A stretch of 64,000 bases of DNA from Dryocola clanedunensis subsp. sulfonylureivorans (GCF_016756775.1 NZ_JAERMU010000023.1:1-64000); one strand, 5' to 3'. Counted from the first letter of the stretch, positions 8,662 through 19,086 are shown. Program-made: numbers and translations. Notes: generated by a model not told the origin, from the sequence alone.

Positions 8662-10161
8662 TCATGCCGCAATGGCATTCATAATGGCCGAGACGGACAG
8701 CGCTTTAAGCGGGATCTCCGCCACCTGCTGCCTGTCACGCATGATCACCACGCGATCCGCGTAGCCCACCAGCTCCTCAAGCTCCGAAGAGATGACCAGC
8801 AGCGCCAGCCCGTCGGCGCACAGCGTTTCGATCAGGCGGATGATTTCGGCATGCGCGCCCACGTCGATGCCGCGCGTTGGCTCATCGAGGATCAGGAACT
8901 GCGGTTTGGTCAGCAGCCAGCGTGAAAGCAGAACTTTTTGCTGGTTGCCGCCGGAGAGAAATTCAACAGGCTGCTCGGCGCTCGGGGTGCGGATGCCAAG
9001 CTGGCGGATAAAGCGCTCCGCTATCTGATTCTGTTCCCGGCGGGGAATAGGACGCAGCCAGCCGCGCTGGGCCTGAAGCGCCAGGATAATATTTTCCCGC
9101 ACCGAGGCGGCGGCAATAATCCCGTCAGTTTTGCGATCTTCCGGACAGAAGCCGATGCCGAGGCTGGAGGCCTTATGCGGCGAGCGCAGCGTCTGCGGCT
9201 TGCCTTTGATCCACGCCTTGCCGCTGTCGGCCGGTTTGATGCCGAAGATCACTTCTGCGGTTTCCGTACGGCCCGATCCCAGCAGGCCGGCAAGCCCCAC
9301 GATCTCCCCTGGGCGCACTTCAAGATCGAACGGATTGATCACCCCTTTCTTGCCAAACTCTTTGAATGCGGCAACGGGTTTTTCGCTGAGCAGCGTACGC
9401 CCGGCGCGCTGAAGCGCAGTGGTTTCCAGCTCGCGACCCAGCATCATTTTCACCAGATCGATCTGTGGCAGATCCTTAGTATCGCGCGTGCCGACAAACG
9501 CGCCGTTGCGCAGCACGGTGATCCTGTCGGTCACTTCGTAAACCTGATCGAGAAAGTGGGTGACGAAGATCAGGCTGACGCCCTGATCCCGCAGCTGGCG
9601 CATCAGGGTAAACAGCATCTCCACTTCTTTGGTGTCGAGGCTGGCGGTGGGCTCGTCGAGGATCAGCACTTTGGCGGAAAGGTCGATAGCGCGGCAGATG
9701 GCGACGATCTGCTGCATCGCCACGGAATAACGGTTGAGCGGCTCCGCGACGTCCAGCGAGAAGCCGTAAGACTCCATAAGCCGGGTGGCGCGCTTCTCCA
9801 TCTCTTTGCGCCTGAGCAGCCCGAAACGGCGCGGCTCACGGCCAATAAACAGGTTATCCGCAACGGACATATTGGGCAGGAGGTTAACCTCCTGGTAGAC
9901 GGTGCCAATGCCAAGCTGCTGGGCATGGGCAGTATTTTTTGGCGAAATGAGAGCGCCTTCAAGGTAGATATTTCCGCTGTCGCGTTGGTATACCCCCGTC
10001 AGCGCTTTGATCAGCGTCGATTTCCCGGCGCCGTTTTCCCCCAGCAGCGCCATGATTTCCCCGCGGCGCAGGCTGAAATCGACTTTGTCGAGGGCCTTCA
10101 CCCCCGGGAAATGTTTGCTTAGCCCTTCCGTGCGCAGAATTTCCTGATTGTTTGTATTCAT
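8662..10161 (-). CDS. ytfR: Galactofuranose ABC transporter, ATP-binding protein YtfR
   Basis: Encodes 499 residues with two fused nucleotide-binding domains, as in RbsA and MglA. The first domain has a Walker A (GENGAGKST, 41-49) and an ILDEPTASLD Walker B. The second has the degenerate GLLGSGRTE loop expected for this family, LSGGNQQKVLL and ILDEPTRGIDVG. It powers sugar uptake through YtfT and YjfF. I prefer the ATG at 10161, with AGGAG seven bases upstream, to the adjacent GTG. A palindromic repeat separates it from ytfQ. Confidence 0.95.
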   Translation of the reverse strand: MNTNNQEILRTEGLSKHFPGVKALDKVDFSLRRGEIMALLGENGAGKSTLIKALTGVYQRDSGNIYLEGALISPKNTAHAQQLGIGTVYQEVNLLPNMSVADNLFIGREPRRFGLLRRKEMEKRATRLMESYGFSLDVAEPLNRYSVAMQQIVAICRAIDLSAKVLILDEPTASLDTKEVEMLFTLMRQLRDQGVSLIFVTHFLDQVYEVTDRITVLRNGAFVGTRDTKDLPQIDLVKMMLGRELETTALQRAGRTLLSEKPVAAFKEFGKKGVINPFDLEVRPGEIVGLAGLLGSGRTETAEVIFGIKPADSGKAWIKGKPQTLRSPHKASSLGIGFCPEDRKTDGIIAAASVRENIILALQAQRGWLRPIPRREQNQIAERFIRQLGIRTPSAEQPVEFLSGGNQQKVLLSRWLLTKPQFLILDEPTRGIDVGAHAEIIRLIETLCADGLALLVISSELEELVGYADRVVIMRDRQQVAEIPLKALSVSAIMNAIAA

Positions 10162-10192
10162 CACCGCACTCCTGGCGAAAGCCGTTCACTTC

Positions 10193-10268
10193 GTAGGGTA
10201 GATAAGCCCAGCGCCATCCACGCTGCCATCCGCTGAATGGCGGATGACGCTACGCTTATCCGCCCTAC
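10193..10268. repeat. Intergenic palindromic repeat between ytfQ and ytfR
   Basis: GTAGGGTAGATAAGC at the start and GCTTATCCGCCCTAC at the end form the outer arms. The inner elements (GCGCCATCC, then GGATGACGC) make a second paired layer, so the whole spacer can fold into two linked hairpins. It lies directly after the gene for the abundant binding protein and before the ATPase gene, the usual place for a 3' stabiliser that keeps binding-protein mRNA above transporter mRNA. Confidence 0.75.
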
Positions 10269-10286
10269 AAAAGAAAATGCTGCCCG

Positions 10287-11243
10287 TTAGTAGCCCATCG
10301 TTTTTTTCTTCTCAAGCTCTTCTTTCGCGGTATCCGGCAGGTAGAGCGTTGATTTGGTCACGGTGACTTTTTCCGGCATGGTGCCGTCTTTCTTGAATTT
10401 CTCTAACGCGTCAAACGCCGGGCCAGCCATATTCGGCGTCAGCTCTACGCTGGCGTTCGCTTCGCCGTCGATCATCGCTTTGTAGATATCCGGCACGCCG
10501 TCAATGGAGCCGGTCAGGATGTCTTTGCCCGGCTTCAGGCCCGCTTCTTTAATGGCCTGGATGGCACCGATCGCCATGTCGTCGTTGTGCGCGTAAACCA
10601 TGCAGATGTTCTTGCCGTTGTTCTCAGCCTTGATGAAGCTCTCCATCACTTCTTTGCCCTTGCTGCGGGTGAAGTCGCCGGACTGGGAGCGGACAATTTT
10701 CACGTTGGAGGCTTTAGAGATGGCGTCCGCGAAGCCTTTTTTACGGTCGATGGCGACGCTTGCGCCCACGGTGCCCTGCAGTTCAACCACGTTACACTGC
10801 TTGCCGTTCAGCTCTTTGAGCAGCCATTCGCCAATCAGCTGGCCTTCCAGCACGTTGTTGGCGGTGACCACCGTCATATATAAGGATTTGTCTTTGACGT
10901 CGATGTTACGGTCTAACAGGAAGACCGGAATGTTGGCTTCTTTGGCTTCCTGCAATACCGGTTCCCAGCCCGTGGCGACGATTGGCGCAATGAAGATAGC
11001 GTCCACGCCCTGGGCGATAAACGACCGTACGGCCTTAATCTGGTTTTCCTGTTTTTGCTGGCCGTCGGCGATTTTCAGCGTAATGCCGCGTTTCTGGGCT
11101 TCGCTCTTCGCCACGGAGGTTTCTGCCGCGCGCCAGCCGGATTCAGAGCCTACCTGCGAAAATCCAACCGTTAAGGGAGCAGCAACTGCCATAGACGACA
11201 TTGCTGCGGTTACTGCAGAGACCAAAAGTAAGCGCTTCCACAT
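10287..11243 (-). CDS. ytfQ: Galactofuranose ABC transporter, periplasmic binding protein YtfQ
   Basis: Encodes 318 residues, the E. coli length. The N-terminal signal peptide (MWKRLLLVSAV, then SSMAVAA) is cleaved near residue 21-22, and the mature protein has the LacI/ribose-binding-protein fold (Peripla_BP_4). It captures galactofuranose in the periplasm and delivers it to YtfT-YjfF. The start at 11243 is supported by GAGGA nine bases upstream; a longer frame to 11300 would spoil the signal peptide. It is the first gene of the operon and is preceded by CRP-like and GalR-like sites. Confidence 0.96.
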   Translation of the reverse strand: MWKRLLLVSAVTAAMSSMAVAAPLTVGFSQVGSESGWRAAETSVAKSEAQKRGITLKIADGQQKQENQIKAVRSFIAQGVDAIFIAPIVATGWEPVLQEAKEANIPVFLLDRNIDVKDKSLYMTVVTANNVLEGQLIGEWLLKELNGKQCNVVELQGTVGASVAIDRKKGFADAISKASNVKIVRSQSGDFTRSKGKEVMESFIKAENNGKNICMVYAHNDDMAIGAIQAIKEAGLKPGKDILTGSIDGVPDIYKAMIDGEANASVELTPNMAGPAFDALEKFKKDGTMPEKVTVTKSTLYLPDTAKEELEKKKTMGY

Positions 11244-11321
11244 AGGGGCATCCTCGTAGGGTTTATTGTTGGGTAAAAAATGGCCTGTGCGGGAAAGCAT
11301 AGTCGACGCCCTGGTTAACAG

Positions 11322-11337
11322 AATGAGTTACATCACA
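11322..11337 (-). promoter_or_regulatory. Probable CRP site upstream of ytfQ
   Basis: Read on the minus strand this is TGTGA, six bases, then TCATT, matching 8 of 10 core positions of the CRP consensus TGTGA-N6-TCACA. It lies about 80 bases before the ytfQ start, a suitable place for activation of a sugar-uptake operon. This is prediction by pattern only. Confidence 0.45.
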
Positions 11338-11360
11338 ATTCCAAAAAGATCCGCTTCACC

Positions 11361-11376
11361 TTGTAAACGCTTACAC
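11361..11376. promoter_or_regulatory. GalR/GalS-type operator upstream of ytfQ
   Basis: The 16-base palindrome TTGTAAACGCTTACAC differs at one position from the GalR/GalS consensus GTGNAANCGNTTNCAC. It contains the central CG typical of LacI-family operators. It is located about 120 bases upstream of ytfQ. Since E. coli GalR is known to bind near ytfQ, control of galactofuranose uptake by the galactose repressors is likely. Confidence 0.7.
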
Positions 11377-11470
11377 AAAAGCATGAAAAAAACGACTGAG
11401 TTTATGGATATATCCGTTGCCGGAGTGCTCTGAAAAGCAGTTGAGTAAAAGCGGGCGGGTAAAAGAGGCG

Positions 11471-11498
11471 AAGACATTTATACGCAGTTGGCTATAAT
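11471..11498 (+). promoter_or_regulatory. Probable sigma-70 promoter of ppa
   Basis: A perfect -10 box TATAAT lies at 11493-11498, with AAGACA (four of six matches to TTGACA) 16 bases upstream at 11471-11476. It ends 40 bases before the ppa start codon. A weak -35 with a perfect -10 fits a strongly expressed housekeeping gene only if other elements help, so the -35 assignment is uncertain. Confidence 0.5.
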
Positions 11499-11538
11499 AC
11501 CGGGCACTTGAATGTCCCCCAGTTTAAAGGAAACCGAC

Positions 11539-12069
11539 ATGAGCTTACTCAACGTCCCGGCGGGTAAAGATCTGCCAGAAGACATCTACGTTGTTATCGA
11601 GATCCCGGCCAATGCCGATCCAATCAAATACGAAATCGATAAAGACACCGGCGCGCTGTTCGTAGACCGCTTCATGTCTACCGCGATGTTCTATCCGTGC
11701 AACTACGGCTACATCAACCACACCCTGTCCCTGGACGGCGACCCGGTTGACGTGCTGGTCCCGACGCCATACCCACTGGCACCAGGCTCCGTGGTTCGCT
11801 GCCGTCCGGTTGGCGTGCTGAAGATGACCGACGAAGCGGGCGAAGATGCCAAGCTGGTTGCGGTTCCGCACACCAAGCTGAGCAAAGAGTACGATCACAT
11901 CAAAGACGTGAACGACCTGCCAGAGCTGCTGAAAGCGCAGATCACCCACTTCTTCGAGCACTACAAAGACCTCGAAAAAGGCAAGTGGGTTAAAGTTGAC
12001 GGCTGGGACAACGCAGAAGCGGCGAAAGCCGAAATCGTTGCTTCCTTCGAGCGCGCAGCGAAGAAGTAA
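11539..12069 (+). CDS. ppa: Inorganic pyrophosphatase (class I)
   Basis: Encodes 176 residues, as in E. coli Ppa. The cytoplasmic hexamer hydrolyses pyrophosphate to two phosphates and so pulls nucleic acid and protein synthesis forward. The family signature DGDPVD at 66-71 carries the three metal-binding aspartates. I chose the ATG giving [10 protein letters not shown], with AAGGAAA upstream, over an in-frame ATG nine codons earlier. A strong terminator follows. Confidence 0.98.
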   Translation: MSLLNVPAGKDLPEDIYVVIEIPANADPIKYEIDKDTGALFVDRFMSTAMFYPCNYGYINHTLSLDGDPVDVLVPTPYPLAPGSVVRCRPVGVLKMTDEAGEDAKLVAVPHTKLSKEYDHIKDVNDLPELLKAQITHFFEHYKDLEKGKWVKVDGWDNAEAAKAEIVASFERAAKK

Positions 12070-12093
12070 TTCTTACCGCGATGCTGACGTAAA

Positions 12094-12120
12094 AACACCG
12101 CCAGATGGCGGTGTTTTTTT
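12094..12120 (+). terminator. Rho-independent terminator of ppa
   Basis: AACACCGCC and GGCGGTGTT form a 9-bp stem with an AGAT loop, followed by a T-run. The upstream A-run lets it also serve the minus strand, but chpB ends 65 bases away, so that role is uncertain. Confidence 0.9.
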
Positions 12121-12184
12121 ATGGGCGAAATAGGAGGAGATGACGCTGCGTTTTCCCTTTTACTCTTAATGTTAAACCATGCGG

Positions 12185-12535
12185 TTATTCCACGATGGCC
12201 TGAAGGCGCGCCAGCGCTTCTTCAACAACCTCTTCGGGGGCAGTTTCAATTTTACGGGCCCCGCGATTCGCCAGATCTATCATGCGTACCTGATTCAGAA
12301 GCACAACGCCGTTCGTTTCAGTTCCGCTGCCGCTCAGCGATACGCTAAAACCCGCTTCACGCGCAAAGCTGCCACCCTGGGTTACAGGTGCGACAAGCAC
12401 CATGCCTAACCGGTTAAAATTCCCCTTCGATAAGACCAGGGCCGGACGGCTAACTCCCTGTTGCTCTCGCCCTCTGCTCAGGTCAAAACCCACTAGCACA
12501 ATATCTCCGCGCTCAAAGCAGGGACGTTTCACCAT
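12185..12535 (-). CDS. chpB: ChpB toxin, MazF/PemK-family endoribonuclease
   Basis: Encodes 116 residues, the E. coli ChpB length. MazF-type toxins cut mRNA at short specific sequences and stop growth when free of antitoxin. The conserved ERGDIVLVGFD start, RPALVLS, and VAPVTQGG segments are present. Its ATG lies inside the end of chpS (7-base overlap), so the two are translated as a pair. The protein looks full length, with no obvious inactivating change. It sits between ppa and ytfP as in E. coli. Confidence 0.93.
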   Translation of the reverse strand: MVKRPCFERGDIVLVGFDLSRGREQQGVSRPALVLSKGNFNRLGMVLVAPVTQGGSFAREAGFSVSLSGSGTETNGVVLLNQVRMIDLANRGARKIETAPEEVVEEALARLQAIVE

Positions 12536-12783
12536 ATCTCTTTGCCTACCGGGTTATCTTTACCCCAAACATCTTCTTCAGAATTCTGCGGCGCATCCAT
12601 ATCACACTGGGCCAACAGCTCTTCCAACGTGTAACGTTTGCGAATAGCAGGTTTTAAAATCAGCTGATTATTTTTCACTTCCGCCTCCATGCTCTGGCCA
12701 ACTTTCAGGCCCAGCTCGTTGAGAACTACCCCAGGAATAACCATTCCGGCACTGTTTCCCCATTTTTTGATGGTAATGCGCAT
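12529..12783 (-). CDS. chpS: ChpS antitoxin, AbrB/MazE-type
   Basis: Encodes 84 residues. The N-terminal swapped-hairpin DNA-binding domain (RITIKKWGNSAGMVIP) is typical of MazE/ChpS/PemI antitoxins. The acidic C-terminal part would wrap around ChpB. I start at the ATG giving MRITIKKWG, ten codons inside the longest frame, to match E. coli ChpS. It likely represses its own promoter, for which a small palindrome lies 23 bases upstream. Confidence 0.93.
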   Translation of the reverse strand: MRITIKKWGNSAGMVIPGVVLNELGLKVGQSMEAEVKNNQLILKPAIRKRYTLEELLAQCDMDAPQNSEEDVWGKDNPVGKEIW

Positions 12784-12805
12784 GCTTTGCTCCCAAACGG
12801 ACGAG

Positions 12806-12820
12806 TTATACAAAGTATAA
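12806..12820. promoter_or_regulatory. Candidate chpSB operator
   Basis: TTATAC (12806-12811) and GTATAA (12815-12820) form a perfect 6-bp inverted repeat with an AAA spacer. Read on the minus strand, the repeat contains TATACT, a good -10 box. A repressor bound there would cover the promoter of chpS-chpB. This fits autoregulation of MazEF-like pairs and is inferred from position. Confidence 0.5.
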
Positions 12821-13009
12821 ACACTTCCTTTTGAGGTGCACTATTTATAAACAATCGGATGGGGAGAGACCAGCCTGAGAATTGATCAAAAATGATTTCT
12901 GGAACAGAGCGTTCAGGAATAAAGAAACAGAGAGCGAAACCAACAAAAAGATGCGAAGCCGTTCGCAAAGAAGCGGCCACTCAGGGCGAGTGGCCGTTGT
13001 GAAGAAAGC

Positions 13010-13354
13010 TCAGTACTTATCTTTATCCAGCCAGTTGCCGCTGTCGATGCGGGTTAATCCATCCACGGGTCTTTGGTATACGTACATCCACGCGCTGCCT
13101 TGCGCTGTCTGAATAAGCTGACGTTTATACTCGCCGCCCTTGGTACGCAGGGCATCCAGTTCGGCAAGGGTTGAGGCATCAATACGGTAAACCTCGCCTA
13201 TAACCTTGCCGTCACCAGGCACTGCGCCTGGATAGTGGCCAAGACTATAGAGCACATAGTTTTCCTGAGTGTGATCCCCCAGCCACTGGGCGTTGGTCAT
13301 CCAGTGGCTGTTGCCCTGCTTGCGTCTTAAACTGCCGTAAACAAATATTCGCAT
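13010..13354 (-). CDS. ytfP: YtfP, gamma-glutamylcyclotransferase-like protein
   Basis: Encodes 114 residues of the GGCT/AIG2 fold. The YGSLRRKQGN loop near the N-terminus is the substrate-binding motif of this fold. A glutamate in the GEVYRI segment matches the usual catalytic region. The exact reaction of YtfP is not established. Two bases separate it from tamB, so it is the third gene of a tamA-tamB-ytfP operon, as in E. coli. Confidence 0.9.
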   Translation of the reverse strand: MRIFVYGSLRRKQGNSHWMTNAQWLGDHTQENYVLYSLGHYPGAVPGDGKVIGEVYRIDASTLAELDALRTKGGEYKRQLIQTAQGSAWMYVYQRPVDGLTRIDSGNWLDKDKY

Positions 13355-13356
13355 TG

Positions 13357-16300
13357 CTAAAACTCAAACTGATAGAGCACATCAAGTGCCTGGTCTATGC
13401 CAGACACCGCTTCCAGATATAGCTTAGGCATCAGGCGATAACGCAGGGTTAGCGTTGCCAGCGAGTCGAAAATACCCACGCCATATTTCACCTGGAGACC
13501 CGGCATGATATAGCCGCTGACCACCACCTGAGAGGAGTCTCCTACCCCTGCGGTATCCAGTGCCAGATTGCTTACGCCAAACGTCTCGCCGATTTTACCC
13601 ACAATCTGACCACTTTGTGCAACCCCCAGACCCACCAGCATTGAGGTCATGGCGTTACCATCGTCGCCTGAACTGTCTAAACCCTGGCCGCGAAGCAGGT
13701 AGGACAAGGCTTCCTGCTGAGACATGGCCGGATCGGAAAATATTTCGGCTTTTGGCTCATCGGCTGTTCCTGTTACGCGAACACCTGCAATCACGTCGTT
13801 TTCGGTTGCCTCAGGATTTCGGATCGCCTCAATATTTAGCAGCGGCTGATCCGGCGGCCCGGAGAACAGCAGCTCCCCTTTACGGACAATCAGGTCCTGG
13901 CCGTAGGCTTTGAAACTGCCCTGTGGGATGTTGATTTGACCATTCAGACCCAGCCCCTGTTTGTCCTGCACCATTTTCAGATCGCCATTCAGCCTTGCTT
14001 TCAGGCCGAAGGCGTCCAGACGCACATTATCGCCGACATGGATAATCAGGTTGCTGTTAATCGGAATTCCCGCGGTTTGCGGTTTCTCCGGTTTCAGATC
14101 CTTATCGAGCATCACTTCATCGCTGGACACGCCCACAGAACTTTCCGGCACATCATGCACCACGATGCGCGCCCACGGGATATCCACTCGGCCATCCAGC
14201 GTGAACAAGCTAGGCGTGGCGACAAACTCAATGTCTGGCGAGACGTCCAGGCGCACCATGGGTGGCACCGTGATGCGCACCTTATTACCCTTCGCCGCCA
14301 CTCGCGCACGCCAGTTATCAAGCTGAGTCCAGTCGGCATCACCGCTCAGAGCGATATCGCCCTGTTTTGTGCGCACCGTACCGGCAAGCGTTGAATTCAT
14401 GCCGTTGAAGTTCATGGCAATCTGGCTGGGCTGCATATCAAACGGCATAAAGTTACCGTCGATATCCACGCCGTTGAGCTGCAGCTGCCCGAAGATCTGT
14501 GGCCTTTCGACATTCCCGCCGAGCCGCAGGTTTGCATTCAGCTTGCCGGCGGCTTTTTCCCCGCGGGCAAAAATCGCGTTGGCGATAGCCAGGTCAAAGC
14601 CCCGCAGATTGACGTTACCGCCAAGGTTACGCCGTCCCTGCGGATCGGTGATTTGCACCTGTCCGTCAAACTGCCCGTTCTTAGCGACCCGGATCAGCCA
14701 GCCGAGCTGGGCGCGGTTGTTTTTCAGCTCCGCACTCAGGTTCAGCGTATCGAACGCCACCGGCAGTGGACTGTTGTTCACGTCCTGCGTCACCTTAACG
14801 CCACGTCCATTAAGGGTCACTTCCCCCTGCGGCAGGCCACCTGATTCACTGTCCCAGCTGACATCAGCTTTACCGCTGAACGTGCCGCTTGCCTGAGTTG
14901 TCTCCGGCATGAAGGGCTTGAGCATCGCCAGGTCGAAACGGTTGAGATTAACAATCGCCCGTCCCTTCGCGCCGGCATCAATGGTTTGCGGCACGCACAG
15001 CTCAGCGTTCGGGTTGTTCCAGCAGTGCGGCCCGATGCTGATTTTCTGCTCTTTATTGCGGTAATCCAGCGCGATGGAGCGGTTCAGACTCCACGGCCCC
15101 ACCGGCGTTTCAAAGCGGGTGTTGGTGAGATTGCCTTTCCAGCGCTCTTCGGCACGATCGAAACTGCCGCTGAGGCTAAGCTGCCCGGAAACCGGTTCGC
15201 CCTGCATGCGCAGCTGGAGCTGGTGCTGCTTCTCGGTGCCTTTTGCTTCCAGCGTAACGAGGCTGAGATTGACGCCAGGCTGCGCGATGCGCTCAACGCG
15301 CAGGTTCAGATTCCCGCCGATTTGATCGGTAGACTTCACATCACCTTTCAGCAAGACGCGCGCGATGGACAGCTCCTGCCAGCGCAGATTGTTAGCGGTG
15401 AGATCGGCCAGTATCTGTGGTGCTTTAACGTTGCCACGTACTTTAATGATGCCCTTCGCCGTCCCGCCCAGGCCCGGTAAGGCATTATCCAGCCCTGGCG
15501 CGTCGATATTAGCATCCAGCTCCAGCTCCTTCGGCCCCAGCTCCCCCTTCACGTCCGCGCTGTTGCGGCCCAGTTCCAGATGGAGCCCGGGAATGTTCCA
15601 TTGCATATAGCTGTTGCCTTTGAGCTTCCCGGAGACGCTGACTTTGTTTTGCTTCACGTTGCCGGCAATTTTTAGCTCAGGCACATCCACCTGCCAGGTT
15701 CCACCGTAGAGGCTTCCGCTGGTTTTCACCAGACCGTTAAGCTTCGCTGGCCAGTCAGGGAATTGCTTAGCCGTATTAATGCCGTCGAACTTCAGCTCCC
15801 CGCGCCAGCTGATCGCCTTGCTCCAGTCGAGGATGGCTTTCAGATCGGTATTGCCCTGAAGCGCTGCAATTCGCAGCTTGTCCAGATTGAGCTGCTGCTC
15901 GTTGCCTTTGCCATCAAGCGTGATGATGGCAGGCGGGATCTGCTCGCCCTTCACGGCGGCGCGGAACGACAGCGCGTAGTCCGTCATTTTGCCGCTGAAC
16001 TTCAGCTTCACGCCGTCCGCCTGATACGCTTTCTTACCGGTAAACGGCCAGTACAGCTGTTTGCTGACCACTTCCAGGTTGAGCGGCAGGCCTGCCTCAG
16101 CAAGCTGTGTATGAGCGGTAAGATCCATGTTGACCGGGCCTGAGAGACTCACGCCGACTTTCAGCACGTCCCGCAGCTCACCGCCGATCTTCATCTTCAC
16201 CTTCTCGCCTTTTACAGGGTCGATGTTAAGTGTGGTGTTGAGCGTCAGGTCGACCGGCCATTTATCGCGAAGCTGGGCGCTGCCCGTGGCGTTGACCAGC

Positions 16301-17133
16301 CCCTGGGACGAGTCCACATCCAGCGCGTCCAGCTTCAAATTGCCGTCGATGCTGCTGACCTTCAACAGCAGGCTGCTGACCAGTAAATCCGTATCGCCCG
16401 TCAGGCGCAGGTTGCTGCCGCGAAACTCCTGGATGTTCAGATTGAGCGGCAGATGAACGTCGGTCATTTCCGGCAAAACAGGCTTTTCAAAGAGCTGTTT
16501 CAGGGTTTCGCCCAGCGGCAGCTCATCCGGCTGCGGATTATTGATTTTCGGCTCAACCACCTCTTCCTGCGCCACCTTCGCCACCTTCGGCAGCGCAATC
16601 AGCAGCCCTTCGAGGCTGGTTGGCGTCAGCGTGACGTTCCTCTCCTGCCAGTTCAGACCGGAGGTGAAGGCCATCACCGAGACGGTAGTATTATCAATTT
16701 TGATATTGACGTTATTGAGCGCCACACGGCTGAGCGTGATGGGATAGGGCGTGGTCAGATCGAGTGGCCCGCTGTCCTCTTCAGGCGCTGGCGCTGACGG
16801 CGGCATCTTTTTAGAGTCGATGACCACGTCGACATCTTTGAGCGAGAAATTGTTGACGCACAGGCTGCTGTCGCGCAGACAGCCGAGCTTCACGGCGAGA
16901 TTTATTTCCCCCGCCCTCACATCCACGCCCGGCTGCTCATAGCGCAGCCCTTTGATGGTCAGATTACGCCAGCCCCCCGTGACGCTGGCGATGTCCAGCC
17001 CCGGCACCCAGCGGTTTGCCGCATTAAACAGCACGTGAAGGCCGGTAGTCGTCCCCACCAGGAAGCCCACCGAGCCAATCAGCAATAAAACAACAACCAG
17101 CACCGCGAGGCTTATTTTCTTCCAACGACTCAT
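13357..17133 (-). CDS. tamB: TamB, inner-membrane-anchored lipid-transfer/translocation protein
   Basis: Encodes 1258 residues, one less than E. coli TamB. Residues about 7-27 form a hydrophobic signal anchor ([20 protein letters not shown]). A very long periplasmic beta-rich region follows, ending in the TamB (DUF490) domain with [11 protein letters not shown] and a C-terminal aromatic residue. TamB works with TamA in autotransporter assembly and, with YhdP and YdbH, in carrying phospholipids to the outer membrane. Its ATG overlaps the tamA stop by four bases. An autotransporter gene at 33.2-36.0 kb is a possible client of the TAM complex. Confidence 0.97.
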   Translation of the reverse strand: MSRWKKISLAVLVVVLLLIGSVGFLVGTTTGLHVLFNAANRWVPGLDIASVTGGWRNLTIKGLRYEQPGVDVRAGEINLAVKLGCLRDSSLCVNNFSLKDVDVVIDSKKMPPSAPAPEEDSGPLDLTTPYPITLSRVALNNVNIKIDNTTVSVMAFTSGLNWQERNVTLTPTSLEGLLIALPKVAKVAQEEVVEPKINNPQPDELPLGETLKQLFEKPVLPEMTDVHLPLNLNIQEFRGSNLRLTGDTDLLVSSLLLKVSSIDGNLKLDALDVDSSQGLVNATGSAQLRDKWPVDLTLNTTLNIDPVKGEKVKMKIGGELRDVLKVGVSLSGPVNMDLTAHTQLAEAGLPLNLEVVSKQLYWPFTGKKAYQADGVKLKFSGKMTDYALSFRAAVKGEQIPPAIITLDGKGNEQQLNLDKLRIAALQGNTDLKAILDWSKAISWRGELKFDGINTAKQFPDWPAKLNGLVKTSGSLYGGTWQVDVPELKIAGNVKQNKVSVSGKLKGNSYMQWNIPGLHLELGRNSADVKGELGPKELELDANIDAPGLDNALPGLGGTAKGIIKVRGNVKAPQILADLTANNLRWQELSIARVLLKGDVKSTDQIGGNLNLRVERIAQPGVNLSLVTLEAKGTEKQHQLQLRMQGEPVSGQLSLSGSFDRAEERWKGNLTNTRFETPVGPWSLNRSIALDYRNKEQKISIGPHCWNNPNAELCVPQTIDAGAKGRAIVNLNRFDLAMLKPFMPETTQASGTFSGKADVSWDSESGGLPQGEVTLNGRGVKVTQDVNNSPLPVAFDTLNLSAELKNNRAQLGWLIRVAKNGQFDGQVQITDPQGRRNLGGNVNLRGFDLAIANAIFARGEKAAGKLNANLRLGGNVERPQIFGQLQLNGVDIDGNFMPFDMQPSQIAMNFNGMNSTLAGTVRTKQGDIALSGDADWTQLDNWRARVAAKGNKVRITVPPMVRLDVSPDIEFVATPSLFTLDGRVDIPWARIVVHDVPESSVGVSSDEVMLDKDLKPEKPQTAGIPINSNLIIHVGDNVRLDAFGLKARLNGDLKMVQDKQGLGLNGQINIPQGSFKAYGQDLIVRKGELLFSGPPDQPLLNIEAIRNPEATENDVIAGVRVTGTADEPKAEIFSDPAMSQQEALSYLLRGQGLDSSGDDGNAMTSMLVGLGVAQSGQIVGKIGETFGVSNLALDTAGVGDSSQVVVSGYIMPGLQVKYGVGIFDSLATLTLRYRLMPKLYLEAVSGIDQALDVLYQFEF

Positions 17134-18863
17134 AGTTCAGGCCCCAGACCGATGTAAAACTGCAATCCGTGTTCGTCTTTATCCCCCACGGGTACGGCCA
17201 AATCGAGCTTGACCGGCCCAACCGGCGACTGCCAGCGCACACCGACACCTGCACCAGTTTTGAAGTCACTCTTCTTGATATCGTTAACCGCCTCACCGGA
17301 GTCGACGAAGGCTGCGCCCCACCACTTCCCGGTGACGTTGTACTGATATTCCAGCGAGCCGGTAGCCAGCTTCGAGGCGCCGGTCAGCTCGCCCTTGTCG
17401 TTTTCAGGGGAGATAGATTTGTATTTATAACCACGGATACTGCGGTCGCCACCGGCGAAGAAGCGCAGATCCGGCGGCACTTTGTCAAAATCGCCGGTCT
17501 CTATCCAACCGACGTTGCCACGCACCACGAAACGGTGTTTGTCATATAGCGTACGGATCCACACCTGCTGCGCCTGCACAACGGCGAAGTCCACGTCGGA
17601 ACCCCACATCGTGTTTGACACATCGATTGAGTAGCGTTGTGAATCCCCCCAGGTTGGCATCAACCCACCGCGAGAACGGGTTCGGTTGAGGCTCACGCCC
17701 GGGTAAAGCAGCATGGTGGTGTTGGTGACATCTGCCTGGGTATAGTGATCGAGACTCCAGCGCAGGTTAATCGCGTGCTGCCAGCCGCTGGATAAATCCC
17801 AGTAGCGTGAAATGGCAAGCGTACTTGAATCGGACTTTGTATCGTTCAGGTCAGTGTTTTTGAAACCGCCCTGCATCAGGTAGTACTGTTCGAGCGGATT
17901 TTTTAGCAGCGGGACTTTGTAGGTAAAGTCGAGGATCTGCTCTGGCGCCGAAATACTGGCGCTGGTGGTTAAACTATGGCCATAGGAGTTCATCCACGGC
18001 TTCTTCCACGACGCTTTGACGCGTGGACCAACGTCGGTGGAGTAGCCCACGCCGGTTTCAATCGTGTTTTCGGTACGCGGCGACACCACGCCGTGCAGCG
18101 GTAATATTTTCGTTTTGCGAGCTTTGTCGAACTCTGGTGCAACGACAACAGAGTTAAACCAGCCGGTAGCCGACAGGCGACGGTTCAGTTCGGCAAGATC
18201 TTTTGACTGGTAGTATTCGCCCTTTTTAAAGGGCACCAGGTTTTGCAGATACTCTTCGCGAATCTGCGAGCCTTCAAAGCTCACATCGCCAAAACGATAG
18301 CGTTGTCCGCTGTTATAGTCGATATCCCAGAACGCCTGATGACGCGCAAGGGAGACACCCAGCTGGCTCTTATCAAACTGGCTGTCGAAATAGCCTTTAC
18401 GCAGCGAGATGCTGGTCAGGCTCTTTTTGAAACTGTCGTATTCGCCGTGATTAAGGACCGTGCCATTTTTTGGTTTTTCGCTTAAAAGCTTCAGGAAGTC
18501 CTGGTCGTCGCGTGCGCCGCCGCGCAAAATAACATCCGTCCCGCCAATCAGCACCGGCGGCCCCGCCTGAACTTTAGCCAGTAGCACCTGGCGACCTTTG
18601 GCAGGGGGTGGACGTAAATCAAATTCAATGGTGGGTTCGTAATAGCCGAGCGCTTTTAACCCTTCGCGGATAGCATCATCAACGCGAGCGCGAAAACGCC
18701 TGTCCGGCGTGACCTCATCGCCCTGAATAGTCGAAAGCTGAGCGCGGACGTTCTTTTCCAGCTCCCCGCTTAACCCTTCAACCTGTAATCGTACGTTGGC
18801 AGCACTTGCCCAGGTGCTTGCCAGGCATAAACTTGCCAGCCATAACATTCGGATTCTTGGCAC
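17130..18863 (-). CDS. tamA: TamA, Omp85-family outer-membrane assembly protein
   Basis: Encodes 577 residues, the E. coli length. A signal peptide ([13 protein letters not shown]) is followed by three POTRA domains (about residues 22-260) and a 16-stranded barrel. The hallmark Omp85 motif is seen in [15 protein letters not shown]. It forms the outer-membrane half of the translocation and assembly module with TamB, whose gene overlaps its end. It is divergent from msrA. Confidence 0.97.
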   Translation of the reverse strand: MPRIRMLWLASLCLASTWASAANVRLQVEGLSGELEKNVRAQLSTIQGDEVTPDRRFRARVDDAIREGLKALGYYEPTIEFDLRPPPAKGRQVLLAKVQAGPPVLIGGTDVILRGGARDDQDFLKLLSEKPKNGTVLNHGEYDSFKKSLTSISLRKGYFDSQFDKSQLGVSLARHQAFWDIDYNSGQRYRFGDVSFEGSQIREEYLQNLVPFKKGEYYQSKDLAELNRRLSATGWFNSVVVAPEFDKARKTKILPLHGVVSPRTENTIETGVGYSTDVGPRVKASWKKPWMNSYGHSLTTSASISAPEQILDFTYKVPLLKNPLEQYYLMQGGFKNTDLNDTKSDSSTLAISRYWDLSSGWQHAINLRWSLDHYTQADVTNTTMLLYPGVSLNRTRSRGGLMPTWGDSQRYSIDVSNTMWGSDVDFAVVQAQQVWIRTLYDKHRFVVRGNVGWIETGDFDKVPPDLRFFAGGDRSIRGYKYKSISPENDKGELTGASKLATGSLEYQYNVTGKWWGAAFVDSGEAVNDIKKSDFKTGAGVGVRWQSPVGPVKLDLAVPVGDKDEHGLQFYIGLGPEL

Positions 18864-18931
18864 GTTTTCTCCTGAAGATCCTTGTTAACGTCCCTGCTCA
18901 GAAACGCTTCTACCGCTCCACGGCTTAACAA

Positions 18932-18949
18932 AACCCCAACATCGGGGTT
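18932..18949. other. Hairpin in the tamA leader region
   Basis: AACCCC and GGGGTT form a 6-bp stem around a 6-base loop, 69 bases upstream of the tamA start. On the minus strand it is followed by TTTTG, so it could act as a weak attenuator in the tamA leader or mark the start side of the msrA promoter region. I see nothing else striking in the 223-base spacer. Confidence 0.3.
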
Positions 18950-19086
18950 GAAAACTGCTCAAACACCCAAATAATTCTTATATGTACTGCTGTCTCATAA
19001 AGCGTAGTTATTGTCCGCAATTACAGACCTGGTTACAACCGTGTAACGGTTGCGATCGATTTTTGACAAATCGGGAGAATAAGTAA

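Noticed and set aside
8938-10122. 394-codon plus-strand frame across ytfR
   Set aside because: Antisense shadow of the ATPase gene, whose Walker motifs are intact on the minus strand.
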